A stretch of DNA of 64,000 bases from Tritrichomonas foetus (taxonomy: Eukaryota > Parabasalia > Tritrichomonadida > Tritrichomonadidae). The first letter of the stretch is position 1, and each line of letters begins with the position of its first letter. Shown one piece after another: positions 9,925-20,668 of the stretch. The DNA is taken from contig MLAK01000560.1 in NCBI GenBank assembly GCA_001839685.1, forward strand, positions 162,534 through 226,533, in the 5' to 3' direction. The position numbers and the translations under genes were made by a program. The notes under the pieces are model-generated. The model made no database searches. It was not told the origin of the DNA and saw only the letters and a program-made list of their open reading frames with translations.

Positions 9925-10566
9925 ATGTCAGTAATTGGAATTAATGGTAGCCCCAGACCAAACTGGAATACAGCCAAACTTCTCGCCAAAGCATTAGAAG
10001 GTGCTGCCTCAAACGGCTTTCAAACAGAACTCATCAATTTAAATAAAATTAAATTCTCACCGTGCAGCAGCTGCCTCGTTTGCAAGAAGACTCGGGAAAC
10101 TGAAGGAAGGTGTCATCAAGTTGATGAACTCACGCCAATCCTCGAAAAGCTCAAAAAAGCAGATGCCATCATTTTTGCATCACCGACTTATTTCGGCCAA
10201 ATGAGCGGCCTCTTCCACACATTTTTCGAGCGTGCAATTTTCCCATTAGTTTCCTATCGTGATTTCCAAAGTGTTCTCGGCAGGAAAATCAAGACTGGAA
10301 TGATTTTCAATTGTGGAGCAGATCAGCAAGAGGCGAAAGAATATGGCTACGATAAGTTCTGGGAAAAGACAGCAAATGAAATTTCATCTGCTTTTAATGA
10401 AAAATGTGAATTATTGACAGTTTGCGATACAATGGAAGTTCAAGATTACTCAAAATACCAAATGCAGTGCTACGACGCACCAGCAAAAGAGAAACATCGT
10501 GATGAAGAATTTCCAAAGGAGTTACAAGCTGCTTATGAACTTGGAAAGAAAATTACAACAAAATAA
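9925..10566 (+). CDS. iron-sulfur flavoprotein-like NAD(P)H:FMN reductase
   Basis: A 213-residue flavodoxin-fold protein of the NADPH-dependent FMN reductase superfamily. The FMN phosphate loop is GSPRPNWNTAKL at residues 8-19. A second flavin-contacting stretch is SPTYFGQMSG. Four cysteines are spaced C47-x2-C50-x2-C53-x9-C63. This closely matches the compact cysteine motif of prokaryotic iron-sulfur flavoproteins, which bind a [4Fe-4S] cluster. Trichomonads are known to carry such proteins, apparently acquired from prokaryotes, and to use them to reduce oxygen and nitro-drugs. No obvious hydrogenosomal targeting sequence is seen, since the protein begins straight into the first beta strand. 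The FMN-reductase fold is clear; the cluster is inferred from spacing only. Confidence 0.85.
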   Translation: MSVIGINGSPRPNWNTAKLLAKALEGAASNGFQTELINLNKIKFSPCSSCLVCKKTRETEGRCHQVDELTPILEKLKKADAIIFASPTYFGQMSGLFHTFFERAIFPLVSYRDFQSVLGRKIKTGMIFNCGADQQEAKEYGYDKFWEKTANEISSAFNEKCELLTVCDTMEVQDYSKYQMQCYDAPAKEKHRDEEFPKELQAAYELGKKITTK

Positions 10567-11130
10567 AAAATCGGGAAATGAAGAAAAAACTAATTTTTAA
10601 TAAAGAAAACATGAAAAATTATATTTTTAAGTCTTATGTTTCAAGGAAAAAGCAAATTTGATCGAAGTGAATGTTTTTATTTGAAGTGAATGTTGTCATT
10701 AGAGGTAAATCTGTATCGGGATAATATATGTGTTGTCAAAAAATGGGCTAGATGTGATGAATTTTTTGTTGTTTGCAACAGTTTTCAAACTCTTAGAATT
10801 CTATATTTAGAGAAAAATGATGAACTCAAACTACAGAACTTATTTAATTAATACAAGAGATTTTGCAAATGTTTCTTGAAACATTATTGCAGATGATAAT
10901 CTCCAAAATGATTCTTGTGATACAATGATATTTTGTTTCCAAAATCTTTAATTCACTTTATGTTGTAATATAAGAATTTACCTTCAGGATTATCCAAATT
11001 GGGAGATTTATCTCTTTAGATTCTCCAAAAGAATTAGCGTAAACTTTTGAAAAAGTGAATTGTGTCAGAGTTGATCAATAAAAAATTTGAAATTTTCTGA
11101 AGAAAAAAGTTAAATGTATTCCTGTGATTT
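10567..11130. other. intergenic, no gene seen
   Basis: AT-rich spacer. No ORF or RNA structure is recognised. Confidence 0.5.
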
Positions 11131-11140
11131 TCATTTCATT
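11131..11140 (+). promoter_or_regulatory. initiator-like TCATTTCATT
   Basis: TCATTTCATT lies 18 bases before the RtcB ATG, consistent with a short trichomonad leader. Confidence 0.45.
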
Positions 11141-11148
11141 GTATAAAA

Positions 11149-12654
11149 ATGTCTTGGAGAAAGAAAATTAATGTCGATATACGCATGATACATGAAGTCC
11201 GTCCATGTGTTTATGAAATTCCAATTGGTTTTGTTCCAAATATGAAAGTTCCTGGAATTTTTTATGCATCTCCTGAAATGGCACATTTGGCAATTCAAGA
11301 ATTACAAGATTGGCTTCCAAAACAAACAACTGGTGTTCCATCTATTTTACAAATTGCTTATACTGCAACTTTAGATTCTATTACAAAAGCATCATTTGGA
11401 ATGCCAGATATGCATAGTGGTTATGGATTTTCAATTGGTGGTGTTGCAGCTTTTGATTTATCTAATCCAAAAGCAATCATTGTTCCAGGAGGAATTGGTT
11501 ATGACATCAATTGTGGTGTAAGATGTATTGTCACTAATTTAACTAAAGCTGATGTTGAACCAGTTAAACATAAACTCATAGAAGCATTATATAAGAATAT
11601 TCCAGTTGGTATTGGTGGTAAAAAGAAAAAGTTTATCAAGAAAGAAGATATATATGAAATATGTATGAAAGGAGCTCAATGGGCATTAGAAAATGGATTT
11701 GGAGAAAGTGATGATCTGAAATATTGTGAAGAAGGTGGATGTGTTTCTTGGGCAGATGTGAAATGTGTTTCAGATCGCTGCATTGAACGTGGTTTAGATC
11801 AACTAGGAACAGTCGGGAGTGGGAATCATTATGTAGAAATTCAAACAATAGATAGAATATTTGATGATAAAGCAGCTAATGTATTAAATTTGCATAAAGA
11901 TCAAGTTGTTGTTATGATTCATACAGGTTCTAGAGGTCTTGGCTATCAAATTGCAAGTGATTGGATAGTTGAATGTGAGAAAAAGTGTAGTGATCCTAAT
12001 CTTCCAGATAAACAATATTCATACATTCAATATGATAGTCCAACAGGACGTAGGTATATGAAGTGCATGGGTTCCGCAATAAACTTTGGTTTCTGCAATA
12101 GACAAGTTATCACACATTTTGTAAGAGAATCTTTCCACCAAATCTTCCCTGATAAAGAAAACATGAAATTGAAATTATTATATGATGTTGCTCATAACAT
12201 TGCGAAAGTTGAAAAACATGCAATTAATGGCGAAATGAAGGAATTTCTTGTTCATAGAAAAGGGGCTACAAGAGCATTTGGACCAGGATCTTCAGAAATT
12301 CCTGCAGAATATAGATCAATTGGACAGCCTGTATTGATTGGCGTATCAATGGGAACAGCATCATACATTTTAGTTGGAACAGAAGGAGCAGAAAAGCAAA
12401 CATTTGGATCAACATGCCATGGTGCTGGAAGAGTTATGTCTAGAACACAAGGAAAAAGAGATATTAATGGACAAAAAGTTAAGAAAGATATGGATACCAA
12501 AGGAATTGAATTAATGACACCAAATAAAGATACAATCCTTGAAGAAGCACCAGAAACATATAAAGATGTAGAACAGGTTGTTAATACGTGTAAAACAGTG
12601 AATATTTCAAAGAAAGTGGCTAGATTACTTCCTCTTGGTGTCATTAAAGGATGA
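11149..12654 (+). CDS. rtcB: tRNA-splicing RNA ligase RtcB (HSPC117 family)
   Basis: A 501-residue RNA ligase, nearly the length of human RTCB. It joins 2',3'-cyclic phosphate and 5'-hydroxyl RNA ends in a GTP- and metal-dependent reaction, chiefly to splice tRNA halves. Metal ligands are visible: the D119-x2-C122 pair in GYDINCGVRC, H227 in GSGNHYVE, H258 in IHTGSRGLG and H349 in DVAHNIAKVE. The guanylylated histidine is H424 in STCHGAGRV. The N-terminal region (RPCVYEIP through GMPDMHSGYGF) is also typical. The frame is open throughout, without introns. The stop is TGA. In other eukaryotes the protein works in a complex with DDX1 and archease, none of which is encoded nearby. Confidence 0.97.
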   Translation: MSWRKKINVDIRMIHEVRPCVYEIPIGFVPNMKVPGIFYASPEMAHLAIQELQDWLPKQTTGVPSILQIAYTATLDSITKASFGMPDMHSGYGFSIGGVAAFDLSNPKAIIVPGGIGYDINCGVRCIVTNLTKADVEPVKHKLIEALYKNIPVGIGGKKKKFIKKEDIYEICMKGAQWALENGFGESDDLKYCEEGGCVSWADVKCVSDRCIERGLDQLGTVGSGNHYVEIQTIDRIFDDKAANVLNLHKDQVVVMIHTGSRGLGYQIASDWIVECEKKCSDPNLPDKQYSYIQYDSPTGRRYMKCMGSAINFGFCNRQVITHFVRESFHQIFPDKENMKLKLLYDVAHNIAKVEKHAINGEMKEFLVHRKGATRAFGPGSSEIPAEYRSIGQPVLIGVSMGTASYILVGTEGAEKQTFGSTCHGAGRVMSRTQGKRDINGQKVKKDMDTKGIELMTPNKDTILEEAPETYKDVEQVVNTCKTVNISKKVARLLPLGVIKG

Positions 12655-14231
12655 ATAACTTCAATAAACTTAACGATTATGTGATAATTTTCAATATAAA
12701 TTTCTCAATATCTTTTCTATCTATTGTATCCATATCAATTAATCTCATTTATGACACAATAATGTTGTTAGATTTATGAGGTTGTCTCTGAGTAATTTTA
12801 GATATTTCAAATAAACATACATGAATTAGAGTATCCATATATAAAACTTTGATAAAATGAGTAATAACTTGTTTGCATTTTATTCAAAGATATATTTTTT
12901 GTTGTGATGAAAGACCTCAATTAGACAATTCGTCTTTTCGGAAAAAAGATCTTCAATATTCATCGATTTATTTTCATATACAGGATGACAATCAAACTCC
13001 ATTCCACTTTATATAAATGGTGATTGAATTTCAAAATAAGAACAAAAATTTATACAATGTAAATGTGAATCAATATACGGTTCATAAGTCTTCAGATTCA
13101 GATTGACTTTATGTCTTTTAATGTGGCATAAAGAATTAATGTCATGTTTACTCAGAGATATTCCATTTCGATTTTATCATTAATATATTTCAAAACTAAT
13201 TAATAGATATGGAAGAAGTTTCCAATTCTGAATAATTAATATAACAGATGGATGAGGATCTTGGGTTGACAAGTTAGTTTCAAATATTGGAGATGGAAGA
13301 CTTACAAGCACATCAAAATAAGTTGTGAACCAGATTCTTTTTATTTCATGAGTATATTAATAGAAAAGGATCTTTTAAAAGTGAAAATCCTAACCAACTT
13401 AGGTGGTTTAATGGCGTCAATTTCCAAAAATGTTTTGGCTCATATTGTTATCTTGTTTAAAGATGTTTTGAGAGATTTTTCGAACTCCTTTATGCATTGA
13501 ATACGACTTAGAGTGATTGTATCATTCTTATTTGATTGTTCCTCATCGAAATTATGTGATTTGGTGATAATTATTTTGTGTGGAATATTTATTGCCATTT
13601 TTTTTAATAATATTTCGATATTCATGTTGCAAGCATAAATTAATTAGATATAAGAATGATGAATCTGTAAGTATCAGCGAAGTTAGTTACAATAATTCAT
13701 ATGATAAAATTTATCTCTTTAGAAAAGCGAGTATATAGGTGTTGTATTATTTAATGAAGAAAATTAAGAAGTTAGAAGAGCAAATGAACAAGCGGATCAG
13801 AAAAAAATGTGAGTTTTTTTTTTTTAATAAACAAATTCATGGATTTCATTCAAATAATTTTCTTTATTTACAATATAGTATCTAACGCATGAAAAATTTT
13901 TAGATTAACAAAATGCGTTGGCTGTAAAAACCGAGTTACTAATCATATGATCGAAACAACTTTTTCAATGCATTACGGTGATGCAAATTTCGACCATATA
14001 TTCTATCAAAAAGAGAAATTGTGAGTGGTGATAGTTGTGAATATATCATCACTTTTCCCCAACGAAATAGTATTCTAATTCATTTCTTCCATTGATTTCC
14101 TCATAGAGAAATATAATTTTTTTTTTTTTGAAGCAGAATATTTGTCAGTGAATCACTGACAGTGATTGTAACCCATAAAGTATTCAATTTTTAACACTCA
14201 GTGAAAGTAAACCTGTCAATTAATTTTTGCA
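12655..14231. other. long intergenic region, no gene seen
   Basis: About 1.6 kb of AT-rich DNA. One 61-codon ORF on - (13625-13440) is Lys/Asn/Ile-rich with no domain. I see no tRNA or other RNA gene. Confidence 0.5.
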
Positions 14232-15464
14232 ATGCCCAAAACTGTTGGCGATTACAAGCTTCTAAAGACACTTGGTGAAGGAGCCTTCTCGAAAGTCAAA
14301 CAGGCAGTTCATGTTACCACCGGAAAAGAATATGCGATGAAAATTATCGATATGAATCTCGTCAAACAAAATAACATGGATACTCAACTTAAACGCGAAA
14401 TTGACGTCATGAAAGTCATGAACCATCCAAACCTCATCAAACTTCACGCCGTTCTTCATTCCCCAAAGAATTATTTCCTTGTTCTCGATCTTGCAGAAGG
14501 AGGAGAACTTTTCAATAAATTGGCCCAGGATGGACCCCTATCAGAAAGAGAAGCTCGAAACTACTTCCAACAGCTTATCGATGCCCTCGATTATATGCAT
14601 TCCCATAATGCCATTCATCGCGATTTAAAGCCAGAAAATCTTCTTCTCGATACAGAAGGGAACCTGAAAATTGCAGATTTTGGTCTCTCAATTATGTCAT
14701 CTGGATCTGATGATCTCCTCAAAACCCGCTGTGGTACTCCAAACTATGTCGCACCAGAAATATTCTGTGCTGATGGCTATGTTGGCCCACCAGCCGATCT
14801 TTGGAGTGCTGGCGTCATCTTATACGTGATGTTGGCAGCAGCCCTCCCATTTGATGCTCCAACACTCCCAGAACTTGCCCGCCAGATTATGAATGTACAA
14901 ATTCAATATCCAAGGACTTTCCCACCAGGCGCTGTGGACTTAATGCGCCATATCATCGTTGCTGATCCAACGCAACGTTACACAATTCAACAAATCAGAC
15001 AACACCCATGGTTCACAGTTGATTACAAACCGCGAACTGCTGTCAAAGATAAGGACTCATTCAATGATTCAGAGGTGACCGTTAAAACCGAAAAACCAGA
15101 AGAAAAAGAAGAAGAAGCCATCAATGCTTTCGAACTCATCGCAAAGATGTCTGGAGTCAATATGGAAAGGCTCGTCGACAACAGCGTCCCAGTAAATGCT
15201 TCAACTTCATTCTCTTGCACAAAATCACAAGCCGATATTACCGCCATAATTACAAAAACACTTCAACAACTTCACGCCAATATTCACTCGAAAGATAACA
15301 AATCATTCAAGGTAACTGTGCCAGTTGCAAACAATCAAGTTTCTGTAAGAATTGATATTGTTACAGTTGCTTCAGGAACCTACTTGATCGAATTTTGTAG
15401 ACTCAAAGGAAGCCAATTCGACTTTTTGAGAGTGTACAGAACACTCAAGTCTAAGCTTGTCTAA
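14232..15464 (+). CDS. CIPK/SnRK3-like protein kinase with a NAF motif
   Basis: A 410-residue CAMKL kinase. The catalytic domain at about 8-262 has GEGAFSKV (15-22), K37, HRDLKPEN (129-136), DFG (149-151), the activation segment TRCGTPNYVAPE ending at 176, and DLWSAGVILYVML. After an acidic linker comes INAFELIAKMSGVNMERL (297-314). This strongly resembles the NAF/FISL motif by which plant CBL-interacting kinases bind calcineurin B-like calcium sensors. The C-terminus (about 332-410) ends in LIEFCRLKGSQFDFLRVY, like the PPI/KA1-type domain of CIPKs, where a hydrophobic patch precedes an F-x-x-x-Y. The architecture therefore suggests a calcium-sensor-regulated kinase. It could alternatively be an AMPK/SNF1-related kinase with a convergent KA1 tail. 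A start at this ATG leaves a minimal N-terminus, as is usual for the family. Confidence 0.9.
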   Translation: MPKTVGDYKLLKTLGEGAFSKVKQAVHVTTGKEYAMKIIDMNLVKQNNMDTQLKREIDVMKVMNHPNLIKLHAVLHSPKNYFLVLDLAEGGELFNKLAQDGPLSEREARNYFQQLIDALDYMHSHNAIHRDLKPENLLLDTEGNLKIADFGLSIMSSGSDDLLKTRCGTPNYVAPEIFCADGYVGPPADLWSAGVILYVMLAAALPFDAPTLPELARQIMNVQIQYPRTFPPGAVDLMRHIIVADPTQRYTIQQIRQHPWFTVDYKPRTAVKDKDSFNDSEVTVKTEKPEEKEEEAINAFELIAKMSGVNMERLVDNSVPVNASTSFSCTKSQADITAIITKTLQQLHANIHSKDNKSFKVTVPVANNQVSVRIDIVTVASGTYLIEFCRLKGSQFDFLRVYRTLKSKLV

Positions 15465-16020
15465 AGGATCTCTTTTTCTTTAATTATTTTTCTTTCTTTT
15501 TCTTAGCGTTTACGCTGCTATTTCCCCATATTTTTGCATTATTGCGTCTTGTGATTGTAACATATGGTCGATCGGTAAGCGATTTTCGTGTTGAATTTAA
15601 AATGTGGTCGAAATAAAGATGATATTTAGAAAAGATAAAGCGGCGACTTCTTTCATGTGATGGGTGGATTATCGTGATTCAAGGGATATTGAGTGCGAAG
15701 AAAAGGATTGATTATTGGTCTTTTTGTGTCTATATGTGAGTCCATCCTAAAACTGGCGCTTAAAAGTTTTTTTTTCAATAGCGATTGTTTTCAACTTTTT
15801 CACGTTTACACTTAAATTTTGAATATCATAAATATTTTTTTTGAATAAGTAACTATTGACCATTGGTTCATGGCCTTCAGGTGAAATTAGGCCAAATATC
15901 AACATATATTTTTCAATTCTTCATAAAATTTTCTATGCCATTCACAAATATTTCAAAGGACACAGGTTCAATTCTATTGCAAGAGAATATTAGACACTTT
16001 TAAAATTCAAGATTTTTGCA
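15465..16020. other. intergenic, no gene seen
   Basis: AT-rich spacer with T-rich runs after the kinase stop. The sequence before the next start, TTCAAGATTTTTGCAATG, resembles that before the preceding kinase (TCAATTAATTTTTGCAATG). Confidence 0.5.
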
Positions 16021-19000
16021 ATGAGCGACAGTTCAGTCACTGATGCCCTTCAAAAAATCAGATCCTTTTTTGCAGATTCACAGACTGTCTTAGAGTCTGA
16101 TCCAGATAGCCACATCGAACAGTTTGGAAAACTTGCATCAAATTTATTCGCTGAATTCTCGCCTATTTTTTATCTAAGCGTTTTAACATATTTGCAACAA
16201 GTCTCCGATTTAATTCAGTCCGAAAATGGCCAGAAATTAATTTCGCAACAAAACTTAAAAGAAGGAGAAGATATTTTTTCACATCCAACTTTTCAATTGG
16301 TTTATGAACAATCAATTAACCTTACAGCCGAAGTTAATCAGTTGCGCCCAAACGAAACCCAACAAGTCCAAAAACTGAAAGGACTCGCAAATTCGCTTAA
16401 ACAAATGTTAAGTGATGAACAAACCAATCGAATGGGCTTAGAAGAAAAAGTCGCAAAAATGAAAGTCGATAACGATGCCCTTCAGAACAGAATCACAGAA
16501 ATTACAATGCGTTCAAAATATGTTGAACAACAAAACGATTCATTAAAACAAGCAAATAAAACACTCTCAGGAAAGGCATCTGTCCAAGTTCAACAGCTCT
16601 CTTCTCAACTCGATGTTGCACAAAATGATATCCAACTGAAGATCGAAAAAATCAGAATGTTGGAAGAGGCAAACCATATGACCATTCAGTGCTACACGAA
16701 AGAAGTCACTGAATTGAAGGAGGAACGAAGCAAACTCCAAGAAGCTGTTAACTCACTGAAGGCGCGCCAGCAGAATAAAATTGACATGTCAAGAATAGAA
16801 GTTGATAAGAAAGCTACAGAAATCAAACTTTTACAAGAAATGAATAAGAAATTAATCGCATCACTCGAATTTCGAAAGAAGCTTATGGGAGAAACTCTAG
16901 GAGTTCAAGGCGAAGATGCAGAAATCAAAGAAAAAATCAAATCAATTGAAGAAGAAATCACTGAAAAGACACAAAACCTCGAAAATCTGAAAAAAGAAGT
17001 CCAAGACCAACAAGATTTATATTCACAAAAGGAAAGCGACTTAGCAAGCTTAATTTCTCAAATTAATTCTCTTACCGACCAGTTGACTGGCCTTGTTTCT
17101 CAGGCAATTTCATTAAATGAAGAACTCCGCACCAAAACTGAAGAAAAGAATGGAATTGAGGAAGAAATTGACACTAAAAATCATGAAATTGAAGAAATTA
17201 ATCATAAAATTGAAATCGCGACACAAGAACTGACAGACATTCAAGCGAAACACAATGAAATTTGCGTACAGCTCGCTTCATTGACTTCACAGATTGAGAA
17301 ATTGACAAAAGATATCGAAGATAAGACTCAAGAAAACGAAAATGTTGAAAATGAAATTTCTCAAAAAACTATTGTTCATGATGAGCTTGCAGAACAATTA
17401 AATAATTTGATTGATGTTGTCAATGAGAAAACAGATCAATTACATTCAATTGAAGCGCAATTAGCTGAAAAAGAAGCTCATCTTGCTGAAAAACAAAATA
17501 CACTTGCAGATGTAACCAATCAAACAAATGAAATCCAAGCTAAGCACGATGATTACTGCAATCAAATTGAAACATTAAATGGTCAAATTGAAGAATTAAA
17601 CAATAAAATCTCAGAAATTACTGAACAAAATGAGAATTTGACCAATGAAATCACTGATAAAACATCAACTAAAGAACAGCTCATACAAAACCTTCAAGAT
17701 GTTGAAAATGAGCATGAAACAAAGAGTTCCGAGCTGTCACAACTTCAATCTGAAAATAGTGAAAAGGAGGAAACACTTTCTGATCGTCAAGCCAAACTTG
17801 ACGAACTTAAACAACAACTTAACGATTTACAAAATCATTTCGATGACATTTCGAACCAATGCAATGTTCTTGGAGGCGAAATTGATACATTGAATAACCA
17901 AATTACTGAAAAGAATGAACAAATTACAAATACATCAACCGAAATTGATCAGCGAAATGAAACTAAGACCAATTTGACTAATGAGCTCAATGAATTAACA
18001 TCAAACTTGGAATCAAAGACAGAAACCTTAAATGAGCTCAAAGTCGAACTCTCTGAAAAAGAAACAACTTTGTCAGAAAAGAGGGCAGCTCTGGAAAATT
18101 TAACCAATGAGCTTCAAGAACTAAACACACAAATCGAAAATACTACACAAGGAATTTCTACAACTGAAGAAAACATCAGCACAACAACTACAAATGTGTC
18201 TGAAGCTACAGAGAGACAAAAAGAATTATCAGACGATCTTTCAAATAAGACTGAACAATTAAACAGTTTAACTGAACAATTGAACACTTTGAACACTCAA
18301 ATATCCGAAGAAGAAAGTCAAGTTTCTACTAAATCCGTTGAAATCGAAGAATTAAATAAGAAAGTAAATTCATCAACAACAAATCTTGATCAACTAAAAG
18401 CACGCAATTCAATACTTGCAAACGATCTTGAAAAGTTGAATGAGAAAATTAACATACTTTCTAATCAACATGATGAAGCTAAATCTGTAGCAGATGCAAA
18501 AGAAGCCGAAATGAACCAACTTGACGAAAAATCTAAATCTTTAGTTAATGAAATTGAAAGTGAGAAACAAAGAACAGTCGATATGGCGAAACGAATCGCA
18601 GAACTCACAGAATCAATGAAATTGAAGCAAACTGAGCTTAATCAACATAAACAAGTCATTACAGCAACCCTTCAAGGTGTTCAACAAGTTGAAGCGCAAC
18701 ATGATGCAGTTCAATCTGAAGCCGATAAGTTCACTAAACAAAAAGAAGCTGCACAAGCCAAATTAGAAAATGCTAATCAAAAGTTGGATACAGCAAAAGA
18801 AACAAAGACAAACCTGGTAAATGAATTACAATCAATCAATGATAAAATAACAGAAATTAACAGCGAAGTTAAAACAATTACAGATGAAAATAATTCAATT
18901 CAAGAACAAATCAATCAAGAAAATGCAAATAATCAAGAAACATTAAACACATTAAATGAATTGAGTACAACGTTAGATAATAATAGGAAAGAACTCGAAA

Positions 19001-20076
19001 GCATCAAGAAGCAAATTGAAGATAATAATGCAGAAGCCAAACAAAAGAACAGTGAAATTGAAAGTCAACAACATTTCATTCAATCTGAAGTCGACAAACT
19101 CAAACAAGAAAAAGAATCTGCCCAGAACAAATTAAATGCAGCCAATGATAAACTCAATTCAATCAAAGATACAAAATCAGGCCTCGAAAACGACTTGAAT
19201 AGCATTACATCAAAGAATGATGAAGTTGACAATGAAATCAATTCTACAAATGAAGAAATAACAAAAATCCAAGGCCAAATTGAACAAGAAAACAAACGAA
19301 ATCAAGAATCCTTAAACCAATTGGCTGATTTAAATAGCAAACTGGAACAACAAAATAAAGAACTTGAAGAAATTCGAGTTCAAATCGAAGATCATAATTC
19401 TGATATCAATCAAAAGAATCAAAAATTGGACGCTTTGAATAAAACAATCTTCGAAAAAACTGAAGAAAAGAAATCCTTAAATGACATGATTGCACAACTT
19501 TCAATGTCAACTACAGATCGTGAACAACAAGTTGAAAAATTGAATTCTGAAATTGAAGAAGTTCGAAAAGAAACTGAAACGAAACGTACAGAAAATCAAG
19601 AATTCTTTAATAAGTTGTCTGAAATCAATAATAACCTTCTAAATGCCAAAACACAATTGAATGATATCAATACACTGATTGAAAAAGCAAACACAGAAAT
19701 AATCACAAAGACAAGTGAAATTAATAAAATAGAACTTTCAATCACCCAAAAAACAGAAGAAAAGCAAAAATTGGAAGAAAACAATGAAAAATTATCTACA
19801 ACAAAATCCGAAAAAGAAGCACAGGTTCAGCAACTATCTCAAGAAATCGCTCAAGCACGCCAGGAAATTGAAGAAAAGACAGCATATGTCACTGAAATGC
19901 AAAACAAAGCTGATACACTCATTAAAATACTTGAAACACGTAAAAATGCTTTGAATGCAGCACAAGTAGCCATTGAACAAATTACAGAAGAAAACAACAA
20001 CTTGGACATCAAGGTGAAAGAATCGGATGCAATGTTATCAAGCTTTATGCAACAAATATCATCAATTCAATTGTAA
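16021..20076 (+). CDS. giant coiled-coil protein, function unknown
   Basis: A 1351-residue protein that is predicted coiled coil from about residue 110 to the end, with heptad-like Leu/Ile spacing and a composition dominated by Glu, Asn, Gln, Lys and Thr. The first 110 residues are different. They form a mixed, partly hydrophobic segment (for example EFSPIFYLSVLTYLQQV) that may be a globular head or docking domain. Two neighbouring segments at about 898-1020 and 1021-1143 are a degenerate tandem duplication of 123 residues; both open with QSE and contain matching KLNAANDKL-type and QIxQEN-type stretches. No motor, kinase or membrane domain is seen. Candidates are a Golgi or centrosomal tether, or a cytoskeletal fibre protein. 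I do not assign a function. Confidence 0.9.
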   Translation: MSDSSVTDALQKIRSFFADSQTVLESDPDSHIEQFGKLASNLFAEFSPIFYLSVLTYLQQVSDLIQSENGQKLISQQNLKEGEDIFSHPTFQLVYEQSINLTAEVNQLRPNETQQVQKLKGLANSLKQMLSDEQTNRMGLEEKVAKMKVDNDALQNRITEITMRSKYVEQQNDSLKQANKTLSGKASVQVQQLSSQLDVAQNDIQLKIEKIRMLEEANHMTIQCYTKEVTELKEERSKLQEAVNSLKARQQNKIDMSRIEVDKKATEIKLLQEMNKKLIASLEFRKKLMGETLGVQGEDAEIKEKIKSIEEEITEKTQNLENLKKEVQDQQDLYSQKESDLASLISQINSLTDQLTGLVSQAISLNEELRTKTEEKNGIEEEIDTKNHEIEEINHKIEIATQELTDIQAKHNEICVQLASLTSQIEKLTKDIEDKTQENENVENEISQKTIVHDELAEQLNNLIDVVNEKTDQLHSIEAQLAEKEAHLAEKQNTLADVTNQTNEIQAKHDDYCNQIETLNGQIEELNNKISEITEQNENLTNEITDKTSTKEQLIQNLQDVENEHETKSSELSQLQSENSEKEETLSDRQAKLDELKQQLNDLQNHFDDISNQCNVLGGEIDTLNNQITEKNEQITNTSTEIDQRNETKTNLTNELNELTSNLESKTETLNELKVELSEKETTLSEKRAALENLTNELQELNTQIENTTQGISTTEENISTTTTNVSEATERQKELSDDLSNKTEQLNSLTEQLNTLNTQISEEESQVSTKSVEIEELNKKVNSSTTNLDQLKARNSILANDLEKLNEKINILSNQHDEAKSVADAKEAEMNQLDEKSKSLVNEIESEKQRTVDMAKRIAELTESMKLKQTELNQHKQVITATLQGVQQVEAQHDAVQSEADKFTKQKEAAQAKLENANQKLDTAKETKTNLVNELQSINDKITEINSEVKTITDENNSIQEQINQENANNQETLNTLNELSTTLDNNRKELESIKKQIEDNNAEAKQKNSEIESQQHFIQSEVDKLKQEKESAQNKLNAANDKLNSIKDTKSGLENDLNSITSKNDEVDNEINSTNEEITKIQGQIEQENKRNQESLNQLADLNSKLEQQNKELEEIRVQIEDHNSDINQKNQKLDALNKTIFEKTEEKKSLNDMIAQLSMSTTDREQQVEKLNSEIEEVRKETETKRTENQEFFNKLSEINNNLLNAKTQLNDINTLIEKANTEIITKTSEINKIELSITQKTEEKQKLEENNEKLSTTKSEKEAQVQQLSQEIAQARQEIEEKTAYVTEMQNKADTLIKILETRKNALNAAQVAIEQITEENNNLDIKVKESDAMLSSFMQQISSIQL
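18712..19449 (+). repeat. tandem 369-bp internal duplication in the coiled-coil gene
   Basis: Two adjacent units begin at 18712 and 19081, each encoding about 123 residues with the same order of motifs. At the DNA level they are diverged, so the duplication is old. Confidence 0.6.
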
Positions 20077-20668
20077 ATTTATTCGTGATATGATTTATTT
20101 ATATAAAACTTATATAAATTCACATTTTTGCTTTATTAGGCATTATTTTTTTCTTTCTATTTCCATTAATTTTCTTTTTCTCAACGGAAATATGGATAAA
20201 TAGATATGATTCACATAATATGAGGGGAAAAAATCCTGAAAGAGTTACTCGAATAAATGTTTCACACCGATATCACAATTTCATTGAAAATTGCATTTAT
20301 GCATTTAGAAATAAGATATGAATTAAAGATATACACTATTTATAAACAAACCTTCATCAATAAACATTTTCTCTCTTTCTTTAAACATATGTCTTCAATA
20401 CACAGAAATTTTTGTTGATATCCCAGTTGCAAAGTCAATGAATCTCCATATTTGTTTGTAATACAGTAAATATTTTATATTGCCATTTTTAATGTCATTA
20501 TCAGAATGAGATATTATCATCATATTTATTCTAGTGAACTTGTTCTGGAATCAGAAAGAACGAAAAATAATTTGCCATACAATAAACGGCCACTTTTTGA
20601 CTTACTTTGTTTAAACAAACCTTTTTAAACCTCCATTTTGCTCTTTTTGTTGTGTAGGAAAATCTCTC
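20077..20668. other. intergenic, no gene seen
   Basis: AT-rich spacer. It includes GTTTAAAC followed by TTTTTAAACC shortly before the next start; whether these are regulatory is unknown. Confidence 0.45.
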
